Made by a program: the position numbers and the translations under genes
Part shown: positions 15,427-24,772 of the stretch, in pieces
Layout of the letters: each line of letters starts with the position of its first letter
How positions within the stretch are numbered: position 1 is the stretch's first letter
Notes under the pieces: generated by a model
Databases searched by the model: none
What the model was told of the DNA's origin: nothing
What the model saw: the letters and a program-made list of their open reading frames with translations, nothing else
NCBI GenBank assembly: GCA_003218975.1
Contig: QHPD01000120.1
Coordinates: 1 to 35,300, forward strand
Direction of reading: 5' to 3'
Source: Verrucomicrobiota bacterium
GTDB lineage: Bacteria > Verrucomicrobiota > Verrucomicrobiia > Chthoniobacterales > UBA10450
Length of the DNA: 35,300 nt

Positions 15427-16295
15427 TCTTTACAATAGGAGCGCCTAATATAGTCAGCAACGGCATCGCGCCAAGGCCGCGGTGATGCACTAGTCAGCTT
15501 GGTATATTTTGCGGTTGAAAGGACCGAATAAACTGGCCTACGCGCCACCCAGCGGGTCATGTCTTTCAATTTCACAGCGCCGACCGTTTTCGCTTTGACC
15601 AGCACGCTGAATGCCTGGCAGCAGTCAAGCGCCCACTGCGCGTATTCCTGCCAACTGCATTCGCCGGCGTTGGCGAAATGCAGAATGCCGCCTTCGACGT
15701 TGCCATTAAAAAAACGCGGCAGCATTTCAGCGATATCCAACGTGTAAGTAGGCGTGGAAAATTTGTCCGCGATCGCCTCGATATACTCTTCTTCGCGAGC
15801 GCGTTTGATCATCGCATCGATGAAACTCGGCCGGTCCGGACCAAACACCCACGAGACGCGCACGATCAAATGGCCGTCTTGCGCGGCGAGCACGTTCTTT
15901 TCGCCGGCCAGCTTGGAGTCGCCATAAACACTGATCGGTTTCGCTTCATCTTCTTCCGTGTACGGCTTGCGCTTCTCACCATCGAAAACGTAATCCGTGC
16001 TGAAGTGAATAAGCTTCGCGTTCTTCTCGCGGCAAATTTCGGCGAGCACACGCGGCGCCTCAGCATTGCTGCGAAAAGCCTGATCGCGCTCCGTCTCGCA
16101 AAGATCGACATTGGTGAACGCGGCGGCGTTAATCAGGACATCGAAAGCCGTCCTACGAAGCTTCTCGCGAATTACATCAAAATCCGAGAGATCGAGCTGC
16201 GCGTGATTGAAGCCGGTGACTGCGAATTTGTTATGATATTCGCGCGTAAGCGCCGCTCCGAGCCGGCCAGCCGAGCCAATGACGACAATTTTCAT
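15423..16295 (-). CDS. rfbD: dTDP-4-dehydrorhamnose reductase
   Basis: Short-chain reductase that makes dTDP-L-rhamnose from its 4-keto precursor with NAD(P)H, in the cytoplasm. Start at ATG 16295, 290 aa. The Rossmann glycine motif GSAGRLG is at 7-13, the NAAAFTNVD segment near 57, the STDYVFDG strand near 99, and the catalytic Tyr124/Lys128 in VYGDSK. The extended frame to 16334 would translate part of a palindromic repeat and is rejected. The rhamnose genes rfbA and rfbC are not in the window. Downstream it overlaps the DUF1573 gene by four bases, so sugar and redox genes share a transcript. Confidence 0.93.
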   Translation of the reverse strand: MKIVVIGSAGRLGAALTREYHNKFAVTGFNHAQLDLSDFDVIREKLRRTAFDVLINAAAFTNVDLCETERDQAFRSNAEAPRVLAEICREKNAKLIHFSTDYVFDGEKRKPYTEEDEAKPISVYGDSKLAGEKNVLAAQDGHLIVRVSWVFGPDRPSFIDAMIKRAREEEYIEAIADKFSTPTYTLDIAEMLPRFFNGNVEGGILHFANAGECSWQEYAQWALDCCQAFSVLVKAKTVGAVKLKDMTRWVARRPVYSVLSTAKYTKLTSASPRPWRDAVADYIRRSYCKE

Positions 16296-16300
16296 CCTTC

Positions 16301-16360
16301 TATAGCGGCGGTCTCTGACCGCCGGTTTTATCAAGCGACGATCAGAGATCGCCGCTACAG
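16301..16360. repeat. Paired-hairpin repeat between rfbB and rfbD
   Basis: Outer inverted ends TAGCGGCG (16303-16310) and CGCCGCTA (16351-16358) enclose two hairpins, each with a related GGTCTCTGACC or GATCAGAGATC core. Both ends show the TGTAGCGGCG-type head, in inverted orientation, as at 1183 and 7399. It fills almost the whole gap between the rfbB stop (16362) and the rfbD start (16295), so it may modulate the rfbD message. Confidence 0.75.
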
Positions 16361-16361
16361 T

Positions 16362-17351
16362 TCAATATCGTCCCGTGCGCTCGAGCAATGGTTGCCACCA
16401 GGATTGATTGTCGATGTACCATTGAATAGTTTCCTCGAGGCCTTCTTTGAAAGTGCGCCGCGGTTTCCAGTTTAATTTCCCTTCGGCAAACGAGGAATCG
16501 ATCGCGTACCGACGGTCGTGCCCGGGTCTGTCAGTCACAAACGAGATCAAGCTCTCTGGTTTTCCAAGTCTTTGCAGAATCAGTTTCACAACATCGAGAT
16601 TTACCATCTCGCCGTCGCCGCCAAAGTTGTAAACCGATCCCGGTTCACCCTCGAAAAGCGCGGCCACAATGGCGGCGCAATGATCGGTCACGTGGATCCA
16701 GTCGCGCACGTTCATACCGTCGCCATAGACCGGGAGCGGTTCGTCGCGCATCGCTTTGATGATCATGAGCGGAATCAGTTTTTCCGGGAATTGGTAGGGA
16801 CCGTAGTTATTCGAACAACGAGTCACCAGCAGGTCCTGGCCGTACGTCTTGAACGAGGCGAGCGCCAGAAGATCGGCGCCGGCTTTGCTAGCCGAATACG
16901 GTGAACTCGGATCGAGGGGCGATTGCTCGGTGAATTTGCCAGTGGCGCCGAGCGAGCCATAGACTTCATCTGTCGAAATTTGAACGAAGCGCTGCACTCC
17001 GTGGCGGCGCGCGCAATCGAGCAGCACACTCGTGCCGACAACGTTCGTGTGAATGAAATTAAGCGGTGAATTGATGCTACGATCAACGTGCGATTCGGCG
17101 GCAAAATTGATGACCGCGTAAAATTGATGCTCAGTCATAAGCGCGTCCATCTGGTCGGCGCTGGCGATGTCGGCTTTGAAAAATTCGTAGCGCTCGCCAT
17201 GTTCTTCGACCACGCCGGCGAGATTGGCGAGATTGCCCGCGTAAGTAAGCACATCGACGTTGGTCACGTACGCGGGCTTGTAATGCTGCAAAATATACCG
17301 AATGAAGTTGCTCCCTATGAAGCCGCAGCCGCCCGTCACCAGAATGCGCAT
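16362..17351 (-). CDS. rfbB: dTDP-glucose 4,6-dehydratase
   Basis: NAD-dependent short-chain enzyme that converts dTDP-glucose to dTDP-4-keto-6-deoxyglucose, the common precursor of rhamnose and other deoxysugars. Start at ATG 17351, 329 aa. Seen are the NAD motif GGCGFIG (7-13), the NFAAESHVDRS segment near 82-92, the STDEVYG motif with active-site Thr127/Asp128/Glu129, the catalytic Tyr152 and Lys156 in YSASK, and the RCSNNYGPYQFPEK substrate-binding loop. It works together with rfbD. The nearby membrane glycosyltransferase-like genes may use such sugars in surface polymers. Confidence 0.96.
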   Translation of the reverse strand: MRILVTGGCGFIGSNFIRYILQHYKPAYVTNVDVLTYAGNLANLAGVVEEHGERYEFFKADIASADQMDALMTEHQFYAVINFAAESHVDRSINSPLNFIHTNVVGTSVLLDCARRHGVQRFVQISTDEVYGSLGATGKFTEQSPLDPSSPYSASKAGADLLALASFKTYGQDLLVTRCSNNYGPYQFPEKLIPLMIIKAMRDEPLPVYGDGMNVRDWIHVTDHCAAIVAALFEGEPGSVYNFGGDGEMVNLDVVKLILQRLGKPESLISFVTDRPGHDRRYAIDSSFAEGKLNWKPRRTFKEGLEETIQWYIDNQSWWQPLLERTGRY

Positions 17352-17397
17352 TGCAGCGCGTACTAGCAGCGACACAGCAGACGTCAAGCATCACCGG

Positions 17398-17540
17398 TCA
17401 CGCAAAAGACATGACGGTAACAAAGGTCAACGGCTGACCAAGAATGAATTTCCGAAGCAGATACTTGATGCTGCCTTTGTGATTCATAACAAGTGGTGCT
17501 CGCGCATGAGCTCCGCGAGAAAGGTCTGATGGTCGAACAT
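17398..17540 (-). other. Two tiny overlapping open frames
   Basis: An 18-codon frame (ATG 17540, MFDHQTFLAELMREHHLL) ends in a TGA that overlaps the ATG of a 29-codon frame (17487-17398, MNHKGSIKYLLRKFILGQ then a hydrophobic end). The ATGA overlap and the peptide composition hint at real small genes, but the size makes chance possible. They are divergent from the glycosyltransferase-like gene, whose assumed TTG start is the same base position. Confidence 0.25.
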
Positions 17541-19183
17541 TGCGAATCTTTGTGCGCCTTGTGAGAGAAATTCTGAAAACTGAAATCAAAACGGAAGAAA
17601 ACGCATTAGCAGATTTTCCGCTGCTCCGCGATCAACTGGAGACGTGGAGAACGCGGTTTGCAGCAGCGGGCTGGACGCCATGGCTGATACTAGGGCTAGC
17701 TGTTTTGCTGCGCTTTTTTTGGCTTGGCATCAAGCCACCGCATTTTGACGAAGGGATCAACGGCTGGTTTGTCGATCAACTGGTCAAGAATGGTTACTAC
17801 AAATATGATCCCACCAATTATCATGGCCCCCTTCACTTTTATGTTCTGCTGCTTTCGGAAAGCTTGTTTGGTCGAAATGTTTGGGCGTTGCGCTTACCGG
17901 TTGTGCTGGTGAGCATCGGCTGCGTTTGGTTGACCCTGAAATTTGAGGCGCTTGTCGGAAGGACGGTCAGCCGAATGGCCGCGCTTGCCATGACGGTATC
18001 GCCCGCCTTCGTTTTCTACGGGCGCTATTCAATCCACGAAGTCTGGCTGGTGCTTTTCTCAATGATGTTTATCTTCGGCCTGCTCGGTCTCTGGAAATTT
18101 GGGACGCCGAACTACCTCTGGCACGCCGGGATGGGTGTGGCTGGCATGATCCTGTCGAAAGAGACTTACATCATCCATCTCGGCTGCGCGGCGCTTGCGA
18201 TTCCGACTCTGATGATCTCAAACAAACTCAATCCCCTCCCCGACGCGAAGCCGGCCCGGCAAACGTGGACCTATGTCGATCTTGCCATAGTCAGTGGAGT
18301 CGGGATCGCAATTATCGTTTTCTTTTACTCGGGAACGTTCTTTCACTGGAGCGGCGTAAAAGGAATTTGGCAGGCATACAAACCCTGGTTTGCCACCGGC
18401 GAGCAAGGTCACGGTCATGAAAAACCGTGGTACTACTGGCTGAAATTAATGGCGCCGTCTTTTGAAAAAGGAAGGGCCGATTACCTGGGTTACGAATTGC
18501 CAGCGCTTGCCGGCATTGTTCTCTGTTTGTTCTGCCAGAGCTTCAAGAATTTCAGTCTGCGTTACCTCGCCATTTACAGCATCGGCACCCTAGTTGCGTA
18601 CAGCTATGTTAACTACAAGACGCCGTGGTGCATCATCAGCTTTATCTGGCCTTTCCTATTTACGTTTGGCGCGGCGGTCCTGCTTATTCCTCCCAGATTT
18701 CTTCGTGCAACATATGTTGTGTCAGCCATTTTTTTGTGCGTTTCGCTGGGATCTACAATCTGGCTGAACTATTTCCGTTGCACCACCGATACTGAGCCCT
18801 ACGTGTATGTTCAGACTTACAATGACATCTACAAATTAACCAAGCCGCTGTTGCAATTGGCAAAACGCAATCCGGTCTACTATCAACTGACCGGGCATTT
18901 GATTCGGTCGAGCGTTTATCCCCTTCCATGGATTCTCGGCGACTTTCCAAATGTCGGCTACTACGAGCACGGCAACATGCCTCAAAACCTTGACGCCGAT
19001 TTCCTCCTCGTGGAGCAGGACAAAATCAAAGAGGTCGAATCGAAGCTGAAAAATGCTTATTACACCGACACGCTGACGATTCGTAATTATCAGGACCTGT
19101 CGAAGCTTTATCTGAGCGCGAAGGTTTTCAGAGAATTTTTTCCAGGGCGATCGCCGGATTTTGCAGGCAAGGGATCGGGCTAG
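17540..19183 (+). CDS. TIGR03663-type membrane protein (GT-C fold, Agl23-like)
   Basis: A 547-aa polytopic membrane protein. After a soluble N-terminus comes a membrane segment (about 52-65) and the motif PPHFDEGINGWFVDQLVKNG, in which the Asp-Glu pair in the first loop is the usual metal/donor site of GT-C glycosyltransferases. The YDPTNYHGPLHFY segment, typical of the TIGR03663 group, follows, with about ten further membrane helices. The likely role is transfer of a sugar from a lipid carrier to an exported glycan or protein. The start is uncertain: TTG 17540 has a modest AGAAAGG about 14 bases upstream, and GTG 17552 or 17561 are options. It lies 15 bases upstream of a second membrane protein. 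Confidence 0.8.
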   Translation: MRIFVRLVREILKTEIKTEENALADFPLLRDQLETWRTRFAAAGWTPWLILGLAVLLRFFWLGIKPPHFDEGINGWFVDQLVKNGYYKYDPTNYHGPLHFYVLLLSESLFGRNVWALRLPVVLVSIGCVWLTLKFEALVGRTVSRMAALAMTVSPAFVFYGRYSIHEVWLVLFSMMFIFGLLGLWKFGTPNYLWHAGMGVAGMILSKETYIIHLGCAALAIPTLMISNKLNPLPDAKPARQTWTYVDLAIVSGVGIAIIVFFYSGTFFHWSGVKGIWQAYKPWFATGEQGHGHEKPWYYWLKLMAPSFEKGRADYLGYELPALAGIVLCLFCQSFKNFSLRYLAIYSIGTLVAYSYVNYKTPWCIISFIWPFLFTFGAAVLLIPPRFLRATYVVSAIFLCVSLGSTIWLNYFRCTTDTEPYVYVQTYNDIYKLTKPLLQLAKRNPVYYQLTGHLIRSSVYPLPWILGDFPNVGYYEHGNMPQNLDADFLLVEQDKIKEVESKLKNAYYTDTLTIRNYQDLSKLYLSAKVFREFFPGRSPDFAGKGSG

Positions 19184-19198
19184 CCATTGCTCATTTCG

Positions 19199-21223
19199 AT
19201 GAAGTGGCTTTCGGCCGGCCTGATCTTTGTCAATTTGTCGGCTGTTTGCGGCCTTCTTTTGGGAATGGCCGGCAACGGTTTGACCAGATTGAGTGCGCTC
19301 CTTGCACTGATATCCGGCGCGGCGTTCGCTGTGGCTGCTTATCTCGGAACTTTTGACGCAGTTATTCGAGAGCCGGTCGCCAATTCTCCGGTAGGAGAAC
19401 AAAAATCCACAGAGTCTGGACAGCGGCAAACAGACGCAGATGCGCAGGAGCAGGTTTCATCGCCACTCTGGCGCTATCGTCATATTTGGTTTTGGGCGAT
19501 GGCAATCTGGTTCGCGGTGTTCGCAGTGCGCTCGTTTTGCTGGCTTCTCTACATCGACGGAAACGAATTGAAAATTCAGTCGCCGTATAACTTGGGCGAT
19601 CTTTCCCTGCACATCACACTGATAAGAAATTTCGTGAACGGCATCGCGCTGTGGCCGGATAGCCCGATCTATGTTTTTGGCAAGCTAAGGTATCCGGCCG
19701 GAATCGATTTGTTCAACGCTTTGCTCTGCCTGGTCCATATCGATCTGATCCGCGGCTTAGTTTGGACTGGATTGATTGCGTCCCTTGCCACCTTCTACGC
19801 TTTTTTTCGTTGGGCCGGTACATTCGGCGTCGCCGGTTTTCTGTTTAACGGCGGTGCAGCCGGCTTCAAATTTTTCAAGACACTCAAGTTTCTCGACTAT
19901 CAGGGTGAAAAAACCATTGCGTGGAAGAGCATTGCGCTAACCATGTTTGTGACGCAGCGCGGTTTGCTTTACGCAATTCCAGCAGGCCTACTTTTGCTCT
20001 GGCACTGGCGCGCAAAATTTTTCCGCGAAAATGCGCAGGATCGACATTCCGGGCCTCTGCCTTTTTGGGTTGAGCTCTCGTTGTACGCTTCCATGCCGTT
20101 GTTTCACGTGCACACTTTCATCGCGCTTTCGGCTGTGCTCGTTTCTTTATTTGTTTGTGGCGACTCCGCCATTCGCAAACACGTGGCAATCTTAATGGGC
20201 GCGGCGCTGCTACCCGCCACTTTCTTCGTCGCACTCGTTAGCGATAACTTTCATGCCAGCTCCATGGTGCAATGGGATCCCGGCTGGGTGCTCCATGATC
20301 ACGACATGGGACGCGGCTCGTGGTTGGAATTTTGGCTTGTAAACTTTGGCCTTTGGTTCCCACTGATACTCGTCCTCCTCGCTATGTGCGGCTTGCGCGC
20401 GTACAAATCTGGCGATTACTGGAAATTTGAACTTTTCGCGACGATAGCGGCCCTCACGTTTGGCCTCGCCTTCTGGCGCATTGCTGTAAGTGGACCAAAA
20501 TGGCAGCCTGACGTATTTCTCGCGCTTGGCCTGAGCTTGCTTGCCTGGTTTGTATGGCACGTTCGTCATGGCGGTCCAACTTGGAACAAGAAGCTCCCTG
20601 AAGAAATCACATTTCTCACAGCAGCCATTGCTATTTTTCTCGCAGGGATGCTCTTCGAGTTCGCAGAATGGGGATGGGACAACTTGAAGTTGATGATTTG
20701 GGGTTACTTTCTTGTCCTCCCGTTTCTGTGGAGGGACCTCATCGCCCGTTGGGACTTTCCGGAGCGGGTGGCACTTTGCATCGTACTCTTTAGTTCCGGA
20801 CTTATTAGCCTGCTAGGCGGACTCGCTGCCGGGCATCCCGGCTTTGAATTGATTGATCGGGCCCGGCTCGATGCGGTTGGACTGGCGGTTCGAGCTTTGC
20901 CGGTCGAGGCTCGTTTCGCCGCCTATCCGACCTACAACCACCCACTGTTGCTCCAAGGCCGAAAAGTTGTCCTGGGTTATCCGGGCCACCTCTGGACAGA
21001 AGGCATCAATTACGACAACGAATCCGCCTTGCTATCGACATTGATGCGGGGAGATAGCGGCTGGCGCGAAGCCGCGCAGGCGTTACGGGTCCGTTACATT
21101 TTCTGGGGCCAGGACGAAATGACGAATTACCCATCGAGCAGCCGACCATGGGAAATTACAACGCAGCGAGTTGGGTCTGGCGATTGGGGAGCAATTTACG
21201 ATCTCTTGCCAACGAATGGTTAA
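19199..21223 (+). CDS. Large polytopic membrane protein, possibly a GT-C glycosyltransferase
   Basis: A 674-aa protein (ATG 19199; a TTG at 19187 would add four residues). It has an N-terminal pair of hydrophobic segments, a polar Gln/Ser-rich loop (about 65-90), then about 12 hydrophobic segments and a C-terminal soluble part (about 560-674) with YPTYNHPLLLQGRKVVLGYP and GHLWTEGINYDNE. The LGDLSLHITLIRNF and RYPAGIDLFNALLC loops resemble the acceptor loops of GT-C-like proteins with unknown donors. I cannot name a family with certainty. It follows the TIGR03663 gene by 15 bases in one operon and overlaps the convergent PHP gene by four bases. Confidence 0.75.
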   Translation: MKWLSAGLIFVNLSAVCGLLLGMAGNGLTRLSALLALISGAAFAVAAYLGTFDAVIREPVANSPVGEQKSTESGQRQTDADAQEQVSSPLWRYRHIWFWAMAIWFAVFAVRSFCWLLYIDGNELKIQSPYNLGDLSLHITLIRNFVNGIALWPDSPIYVFGKLRYPAGIDLFNALLCLVHIDLIRGLVWTGLIASLATFYAFFRWAGTFGVAGFLFNGGAAGFKFFKTLKFLDYQGEKTIAWKSIALTMFVTQRGLLYAIPAGLLLLWHWRAKFFRENAQDRHSGPLPFWVELSLYASMPLFHVHTFIALSAVLVSLFVCGDSAIRKHVAILMGAALLPATFFVALVSDNFHASSMVQWDPGWVLHDHDMGRGSWLEFWLVNFGLWFPLILVLLAMCGLRAYKSGDYWKFELFATIAALTFGLAFWRIAVSGPKWQPDVFLALGLSLLAWFVWHVRHGGPTWNKKLPEEITFLTAAIAIFLAGMLFEFAEWGWDNLKLMIWGYFLVLPFLWRDLIARWDFPERVALCIVLFSSGLISLLGGLAAGHPGFELIDRARLDAVGLAVRALPVEARFAAYPTYNHPLLLQGRKVVLGYPGHLWTEGINYDNESALLSTLMRGDSGWREAAQALRVRYIFWGQDEMTNYPSSSRPWEITTQRVGSGDWGAIYDLLPTNG

Positions 21224-21993
21224 CGCAGGCCGTAAGAATCCAGTGAGCCGCTGATGAGCCGTCGCCGTTTTCGGCGTCGTCGGAACGGGTGTGCGAGGAA
21301 AATAAAATACGCCGTGCTCACAAGATCGACCAAGCTAGCGGGAGGACTGGTCAGTCTAACCGGCCCGGTTCGTAGCGCAGTGAATACGCTCTCGACCGTC
21401 AGCTCCGGCGGCTTTGGGATGCTCGTGTAATGGCGTCCAAACGCGTGCAGCCGGTGTGCATCGGATGTGGCGACCAACGGTTTGTTAAAGCGCGTCGCCA
21501 CTTTTGCCGCCCGTCGATTTGGGTTGAAGAGACCCTTGTGAAAATGGCAAAGCTCAATCGCATCGAAACAATCTATTTCTTCCAACAGCCGGGCGCCAAT
21601 TGAGCTGCCAAAAACGTAGAACGGATGCGGCGCAATGATGAAAACAGAGCTGCCACGTCGCGCTCGCAGTTCCCGCAGATCATCAAAATCCTTCAGCCTG
21701 GCAATCTCTTCGCCAGTCACATTGAGCACAAGGACATGGGCGCCGCACAGGCGCACCTCTGCCGCGGGAATAAGGAGAATGCCCATTGCTGCCGCATCGG
21801 CGAACACTTCTTGTCGATCGAAGACCGCGTCATGCAGCGTGATCGCGAGAACGCGAAATCCGAGAGCGCGCGCGCGTTCCAGCAATTCGTGCGCGGAATA
21901 ATCGACCGCGTCTTTAGGATCATCCAGCGTATGGATATGAAGATCGACTTTGACCCATTCTTGGTTCGTGCTTGTTGCCGTGATCATGCTCAT
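21220..21993 (-). CDS. PHP-domain metal-dependent phosphoesterase
   Basis: A 257-aa protein. The PHP metal site is visible: KVDLHIHT (His19, His21) at the start, TLHDAV (His54, Asp55), PAAEVR (Glu79), the APHPFY loop, and the C-terminal TSDAHRL pair (Asp, His). Such proteins hydrolyse phosphoesters with a trinuclear metal centre. The substrate (nucleotide, sugar phosphate or histidinol phosphate) is unknown. The last about 45 residues form a hydrophobic then very basic tail (PFRRRRKRRR), unusual for the family, that may bind membrane or nucleic acid. It is convergent with the preceding membrane gene, with overlapping stops. Confidence 0.85.
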   Translation of the reverse strand: MSMITATSTNQEWVKVDLHIHTLDDPKDAVDYSAHELLERARALGFRVLAITLHDAVFDRQEVFADAAAMGILLIPAAEVRLCGAHVLVLNVTGEEIARLKDFDDLRELRARRGSSVFIIAPHPFYVFGSSIGARLLEEIDCFDAIELCHFHKGLFNPNRRAAKVATRFNKPLVATSDAHRLHAFGRHYTSIPKPPELTVESVFTALRTGPVRLTSPPASLVDLVSTAYFIFLAHPFRRRRKRRRLISGSLDSYGLR

Positions 21994-22058
21994 GCTCGGT
22001 TCGAGAAGTTAATCGCAGATCATGCGGATTTCATTCGCGTCCGTTCGTACCGTGGAAG

Positions 22059-22110
22059 GGTAGGGACGCCGCGCTGCGGCGTCCGGTCGGCGCAGCGCGC
22101 CGACCCTACC
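22059..22110. repeat. Paired-hairpin repeat upstream of tRNA-Leu
   Basis: Outer ends GGTAGGG (22059-22065) and CCCTACC (22104-22110) enclose two near-perfect hairpins: 22065-22083 (GACGCCGC-GCT-GCGGCGTC) and about 22085-22105 (GGTCGGCGC-AGC-GCGCCGACC). It is related in layout to the units at 22350, 24773, 30821 and 9965. Confidence 0.8.
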
Positions 22111-22214
22111 ATCATTCGTCGCGCGGCAGGCGAGCAAGAGCGTGAATAAGAACAGCAAAGGAAACTTGCGAGGTGCCCCGGTCTGCGGAAAGTTTTCACG
22201 CTCGCTCGCAATAA

Positions 22215-22295
22215 GCTCGGGTGGTGGAATGGCAGACACGTACGTTTGAGGGGCGTATGCCGAAAGGCATGCGGGTTCAAGTCCCGCCCCGAGCA
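22215..22295 (+). tRNA. tRNA-Leu (GAG)
   Basis: Acceptor stem GCTCGGG (22215-22221) pairs with CCCGAGC (22288-22294), then discriminator A. The anticodon loop TTGAGGG gives GAG. A long variable arm (TGCC-GAAA-GGCA) and a GGTTCAAGTCC T arm mark a class II leucine tRNA. CCA is not encoded. It is flanked on both sides by GGTAGGG repeats. Confidence 0.96.
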
Positions 22296-22349
22296 CTTTT
22301 TTGATCTCATAAAGTGGCTCGTTGCGACCGCGCGAACATGCTCTCGGCC

Positions 22350-22401
22350 GGTAGGGACAGCGCGCTGCGCTGTCCGGACGCCGCAGCGTGGCGGCGCCAC
22401 C
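22350..22401. repeat. Paired-hairpin repeat downstream of tRNA-Leu
   Basis: Head GGTAGGG, hairpin one GGACAGCGC-GCT-GCGCTGTCC (22355-22375), then an imperfect GC hairpin with a centre like that at 22085-22105. The closing CCCTACC end is not preserved (reads GCGCCACC), so this copy is partly decayed. It ends 54 bases before floA. Confidence 0.7.
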
Positions 22402-22454
22402 ACCAGCAATTAGACCTTTGCGCCCTGTTGCGCTTCCGATAGGATTCGAGCGTC

Positions 22455-23471
22455 ATGGAATCGCTTTATCTCATCGGGATCGCGGTGCTGGCGCTATTCG
22501 CGTTCGTGCTCGCGATTGTTCTTTTCAATTTTTTCGGTCTCTGGCTCCGGGCGCGAATCGCAAATGCGCCGGTCAGCCTCGGGAAAATGATTGGGATGCG
22601 ACTGCGAAAAGTCCCAGTCGGCTTGATTGTCGATAATCGCATCACGGCAGTGAAAGCGGGTCTGGATGTCCGCAGCGATCCGCTGGAAGCACATTATCTG
22701 GCAGGCGGCGACGTCAGCCATGTGGTTCTAGCCTTAATCGCCGCTGATAAGGCAGGCATTTCGCTCGATTTCAACCGGGCCTGTGCTATCGACCTGGCCA
22801 CAAAAGGCACCGGCAAGACGGTGCTGGAAGCCGTGCGCACAAGCATTAATCCCAAGGTCATTGACGCGCCTAATCCTGCCATGGGCCGCACAACGATTGA
22901 TGGCGTCGCGCAGGATGGCATCGGCGTAAAAGTGAAAGCGCGTGTTACGGTGCGGTCGCATCTCGATCGCTTCGTTGGCGGCGCAACTGAAGAGACGATC
23001 ATCGCCCGCGTCGGCGAAGGCATCGTGAGCGCAATTGGTTCCGCCCATTCCTACAAGGAAGTGCTAGAAAACCCCGATCGGATTTCGAAGACGGTGCTCG
23101 CCAAGGGTCTGGACAGCAATACAGCGTTTGAAATTCTCTCCATCGACATCGCCGACGTGGATGTCGGCGATAATATCGGGGCGAAATTGCAGACCGAACA
23201 GGCCGAGGCAGACAAGCGCGTCGCGCAAGCGAAAGCCGAGGTACGTAGGGCAGCCGCGGTGGCCGTAGAGCAAGAGATGCGTGCCAGGACGCAAGAGATG
23301 CGTGCAAAAGTCGTCGAGGCCGAAGCACTCGTGCCGCAAGCGATGGCGGACGCATTCCGCTCAGGGAACCTCGGGATAATGGATTATGTGCGAATGAAAA
23401 ATGTTCAGGCAGATACTTCGATGCGCGAATCCATTGCCGGCGGAGAGCGCCCACGGCCAGAAGGAACGTGA
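22455..23471 (+). CDS. floA: Flotillin-like protein FloA
   Basis: A 338-aa membrane scaffold protein. An N-terminal hydrophobic segment (6-30, [19 protein letters not shown]) anchors it. An SPFH/band 7-type domain follows (about 40-240, with [19 protein letters not shown] and [13 protein letters not shown]), then an Ala/Glu/Lys-rich coiled coil (about 243-300: [20 protein letters not shown]) that drives oligomerisation. FloA organises membrane microdomains in bacteria. It overlaps the next gene by four bases (GTGA), forming the operon floA-nudix-LOG. Confidence 0.95.
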   Translation: MESLYLIGIAVLALFAFVLAIVLFNFFGLWLRARIANAPVSLGKMIGMRLRKVPVGLIVDNRITAVKAGLDVRSDPLEAHYLAGGDVSHVVLALIAADKAGISLDFNRACAIDLATKGTGKTVLEAVRTSINPKVIDAPNPAMGRTTIDGVAQDGIGVKVKARVTVRSHLDRFVGGATEETIIARVGEGIVSAIGSAHSYKEVLENPDRISKTVLAKGLDSNTAFEILSIDIADVDVGDNIGAKLQTEQAEADKRVAQAKAEVRRAAAVAVEQEMRARTQEMRAKVVEAEALVPQAMADAFRSGNLGIMDYVRMKNVQADTSMRESIAGGERPRPEGT

Positions 23472-23995
23472 TTCGCAGTCCTTTGTCGCCAGACCACGCA
23501 AAGAAATCTTCGCGAAGTCGCGTTAGCGGGGGACTACTGATGTTTCGCTGCAAAGGCGACGCGTTGGAAGTGCTGCTTGTCCATCCCGGCGGACCATTCT
23601 TTGCCAGGAAAGACGAGGGCGCGTGGACAATCCCGAAAGGTGAAGTTCTGCCTGGCGAAGATTTGCTTGCACGCGCGCAAATCGAATTTGAGGAAGAACT
23701 CGGAATCCGGCCGCGCGGAAGGTGGATTGAGCTTGGATCGATCAAGCAGCGTGGCGGCAAGACCGTTCACGCCTGGGCTTTTGAAGGCGATTTGCCTGAG
23801 TCTTTCCAACTCAAATCGAACACGTTCGAAATAGAATGGCCGCCGCGCACAGGGAAAGTGAAGCAGTTTCCGGAGATCGATCGGGCAGAATTTTTCGCGG
23901 AGGAAACCGCGCGGCGAAAAATGAATCCGGCACAAATGCCATTTCTAGATCGTTTGCACTCTGCGCTTCAGCGTATCGAGAACAGAGAACGATAA
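23468..23995 (+). CDS. Nudix hydrolase with a variant Nudix box
   Basis: A 175-aa protein starting at GTG 23468 inside the floA stop. Strand [12 protein letters not shown] leads into [20 protein letters not shown] and IEFEEELGI. The Nudix box keeps Gly, the first Glu and the EExE cluster, but the Arg expected in GX5EX7REUXEEXGU is Ile. The Arg normally positions the catalytic Glu, so the activity may be altered or the substrate unusual. Members cleave nucleoside diphosphates linked to other groups. The substrate cannot be inferred. The stop overlaps the next start as TAATG. Confidence 0.87.
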   Translation: MIRSPLSPDHAKKSSRSRVSGGLLMFRCKGDALEVLLVHPGGPFFARKDEGAWTIPKGEVLPGEDLLARAQIEFEEELGIRPRGRWIELGSIKQRGGKTVHAWAFEGDLPESFQLKSNTFEIEWPPRTGKVKQFPEIDRAEFFAEETARRKMNPAQMPFLDRLHSALQRIENRER

Positions 23996-24762
23996 TGCGA
24001 CCGCTAGACCCTTCCAATTCCGCCGCGTCTTCAGGACGCGCGGATCAAATTTTCCTCGAGGGAGCGCGCTCCCGTTTCGCCGAGTTTTTCACTCTCTTGC
24101 GCGTGATGCGCGATTTTTTGCGAGGCTTTCGAACTCTCCATTTCGTAGGTCCATGCGCAACTGTCTTCGGCTCGTCTCGCATCAAACTCGACGATCGGCA
24201 TTACGAGTTAGCTCGAAAAATGGGCGCGGCGATTGCACGTCTCGGATTCACAGTGATGACTGGTGGCGGTCCCGGCATAATGGAAGCGGCAAACCGCGGC
24301 GCGAAAGAAGTCGGCGGCCGCTCCGTTGGCTGCAATATCGAGCTTGCGTCCGAGCAAGCCGCAAACGCGTACCTCGATCGCTGCGTGCGGATGCATTACT
24401 TCTTCGTCCGCAAAGCGCTCCTGGTGAAGTATTCGTATGCCTTTGTTGTCATGCCTGGCGGCGCAGGCACGCTCGATGAGTTATTCGAAGCGGTCACACT
24501 CATTCAAACCGGGAAGATCAAAAACTTCCCGATCGTGATCATGGGAACCGATTACTGGAAGGAACTGATCGGTTTCATCGATAAAATGGCGCAGCGAGGA
24601 ACGATTAGCGCTTCCGATCTAAGCCTGATCTACGCCACCGATTCAGTGGACGAAGCCATCACGCACATTCAAAGCAAAGCTATCGAGCCATTCGGACTTA
24701 AACGCGTCGCGCGCATCCGCCGGCATTTCCCCTGGCTCGGCGAGCGCGGCTTGTCGCACTGA
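23995..24762 (+). CDS. LOG family protein (Rossmann-fold nucleotide-binding)
   Basis: A 255-aa protein from ATG 23995, translationally coupled to the nudix gene. The signature motifs GGGPGIMEAAN (90-100) and PGGAGTLDE (154-162) define the TIGR00730/LOG group, of which several members cleave nucleotide 5'-monophosphates to base and ribose 5-phosphate. The N-terminal about 40 residues are an extra helical extension (FAEFFTLLRVMRDFLRGF). A longer frame to 23836 is a shadow of the nudix gene. A link with the nudix hydrolase in nucleotide salvage or housecleaning is plausible. Confidence 0.9.
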   Translation: MRPLDPSNSAASSGRADQIFLEGARSRFAEFFTLLRVMRDFLRGFRTLHFVGPCATVFGSSRIKLDDRHYELARKMGAAIARLGFTVMTGGGPGIMEAANRGAKEVGGRSVGCNIELASEQAANAYLDRCVRMHYFFVRKALLVKYSYAFVVMPGGAGTLDELFEAVTLIQTGKIKNFPIVIMGTDYWKELIGFIDKMAQRGTISASDLSLIYATDSVDEAITHIQSKAIEPFGLKRVARIRRHFPWLGERGLSH

Positions 24763-24772
24763 ACCATGCGCA

